DNA from: JBBIOU01 sp037443205
Lineage (GTDB): Bacteria > Bacteroidota > Bacteroidia > Flavobacteriales_D > UBA2798
Reading direction: 5' to 3'
Length of the DNA stretch: 64,000 bases
Assembly (NCBI GenBank): GCA_037443205.1
Contig: JBBIOU010000008.1
Coordinates: forward strand, 1-64,000
Made by a program: the position numbers and the translations under genes. Below the pieces are notes generated by a model that was not told the origin of the DNA, searched no databases, and saw only the letters and a list, made by a program, of their open reading frames with translations. Below, one piece after another: positions 63,700 through 64,000 of this stretch (positions within the stretch are counted from its first letter, which is position 1; the number at the start of each line of letters is the position of its first letter).

Positions 63700-64000
63700 A
63701 TGCTAAAAAATATTTTCATTACCCTAAGTATATTGTTTGTGGTTTTTACTACATCTGCCCAAAAAGCAATTAACAAAAATGAAACCCAAACAAAAAATAA
63801 TACTTCATCGGTTAGTATCAGCATCACACTAAAAAATGCAAGCGGTAAAAAAATTTACATGGAGCGTTTTGAAAACAACACTACCATAAAAATTGACAGC
63901 GCAACTGCCGATAAAAAAAATAGATTTAACTTCAAAAAAAGTATTCAAAGTGTAGATTTTTATCGCTTTACAGTATCATCTCCGTCACTTGCAAACGATT
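63700..64000 (+). CDS. Exported DUF4369-like protein, truncated by the window edge
   Basis: The ATG at 63700 begins a signal peptide (MLKNIFITLSILFVVFTTSAQ). The next 80 residues include VSISITLKNASGKKIYMERF and TIKIDSATADKKNRFNFKK, which resemble the DUF4369 region of the preceding gene. It is probably a second thioredoxin-type protein of the same architecture, but the CxxC domain would lie outside the window. Confidence 0.7.
   Translation, partial: MLKNIFITLSILFVVFTTSAQKAINKNETQTKNNTSSVSISITLKNASGKKIYMERFENNTTIKIDSATADKKNRFNFKKSIQSVDFYRFTVSSPSLAND

Overview
The window is a low-GC chromosomal segment of a Bacteroidota bacterium (phylum-level call). The evidence is a DnaE with a fused N-terminal proofreading exonuclease, GWxTD, BatA and DUF5723-type envelope proteins, a SiaB/SiaC pair, many small lipoproteins, few Shine-Dalgarno sites, and several promoters of the Bacteroidota TAnnTTTG type. 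No prophage, integrase, transposase, CRISPR array or plasmid function was seen. It reads as core chromosome with ordinary and uncharacterised genes interleaved.

Layout. 1-5171 (-) is the 5' part of a very large gene for an exported protein: a signal peptide, a carboxypeptidase-regulatory-like domain, then about 20 tandem 63-residue TPR-like repeats and a charged coiled-coil tail that runs off the left edge. 5172-5740 is a repeat-bearing intergenic region. 5741-8850 (-) holds envelope and membrane proteins, followed by dnaE and a cation-efflux transporter with an apparent frameshift. 14418-17732 (+) holds superoxide dismutase, uvrB and a small exported protein. 17855-19437 (-) is an exported protein broken by a frameshift, next to tRNA-Ser(UGA). 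19849-23531 has a GWxTD protein, a glycosyltransferase, an RsmI-like methyltransferase and a low-molecular-weight tyrosine phosphatase. dnaA follows with a clear terminator and no visible origin.

25230-36982 carries a split 5'-nucleotidase, a thioesterase, an M42-like peptidase, a CtlX-like hydrolase, an iron-binding lipoprotein, a BatA / dihydroorotase-like / GlmU-like cluster, the SiaB-SiaC switch pair and a possible barrel protein. 37050-47266 has an SPFH protein with a zinc-ribbon membrane partner, then bioA, AMP nucleosidase, holA, accA, ispE, lysS and metF. 47283-51974 (-) has an RlmB-type methyltransferase, a serine hydrolase with a LysM-like insertion, a lipoprotein and an amino-acid permease. 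52087-56090 (+) has aroE, a PaaI-type thioesterase, a thiolase, a four-helix-bundle protein and an SbtA-like transporter. 56151-64000 has uncharacterised proteins, a probable structured RNA, gatB and two tandem DUF4369/thioredoxin-type lipoproteins or exported proteins.

The strongest leads are the giant repeat protein with its higher-order duplication, the three-way-junction RNA with an intrinsic terminator at 59030-59163, the dihydroorotase homologue lacking its metal-binding HxH, the LysM-like insertion inside a serine hydrolase, and reading-frame breaks at short A/T runs. Whether those breaks are real or assembly errors has to be settled from reads.
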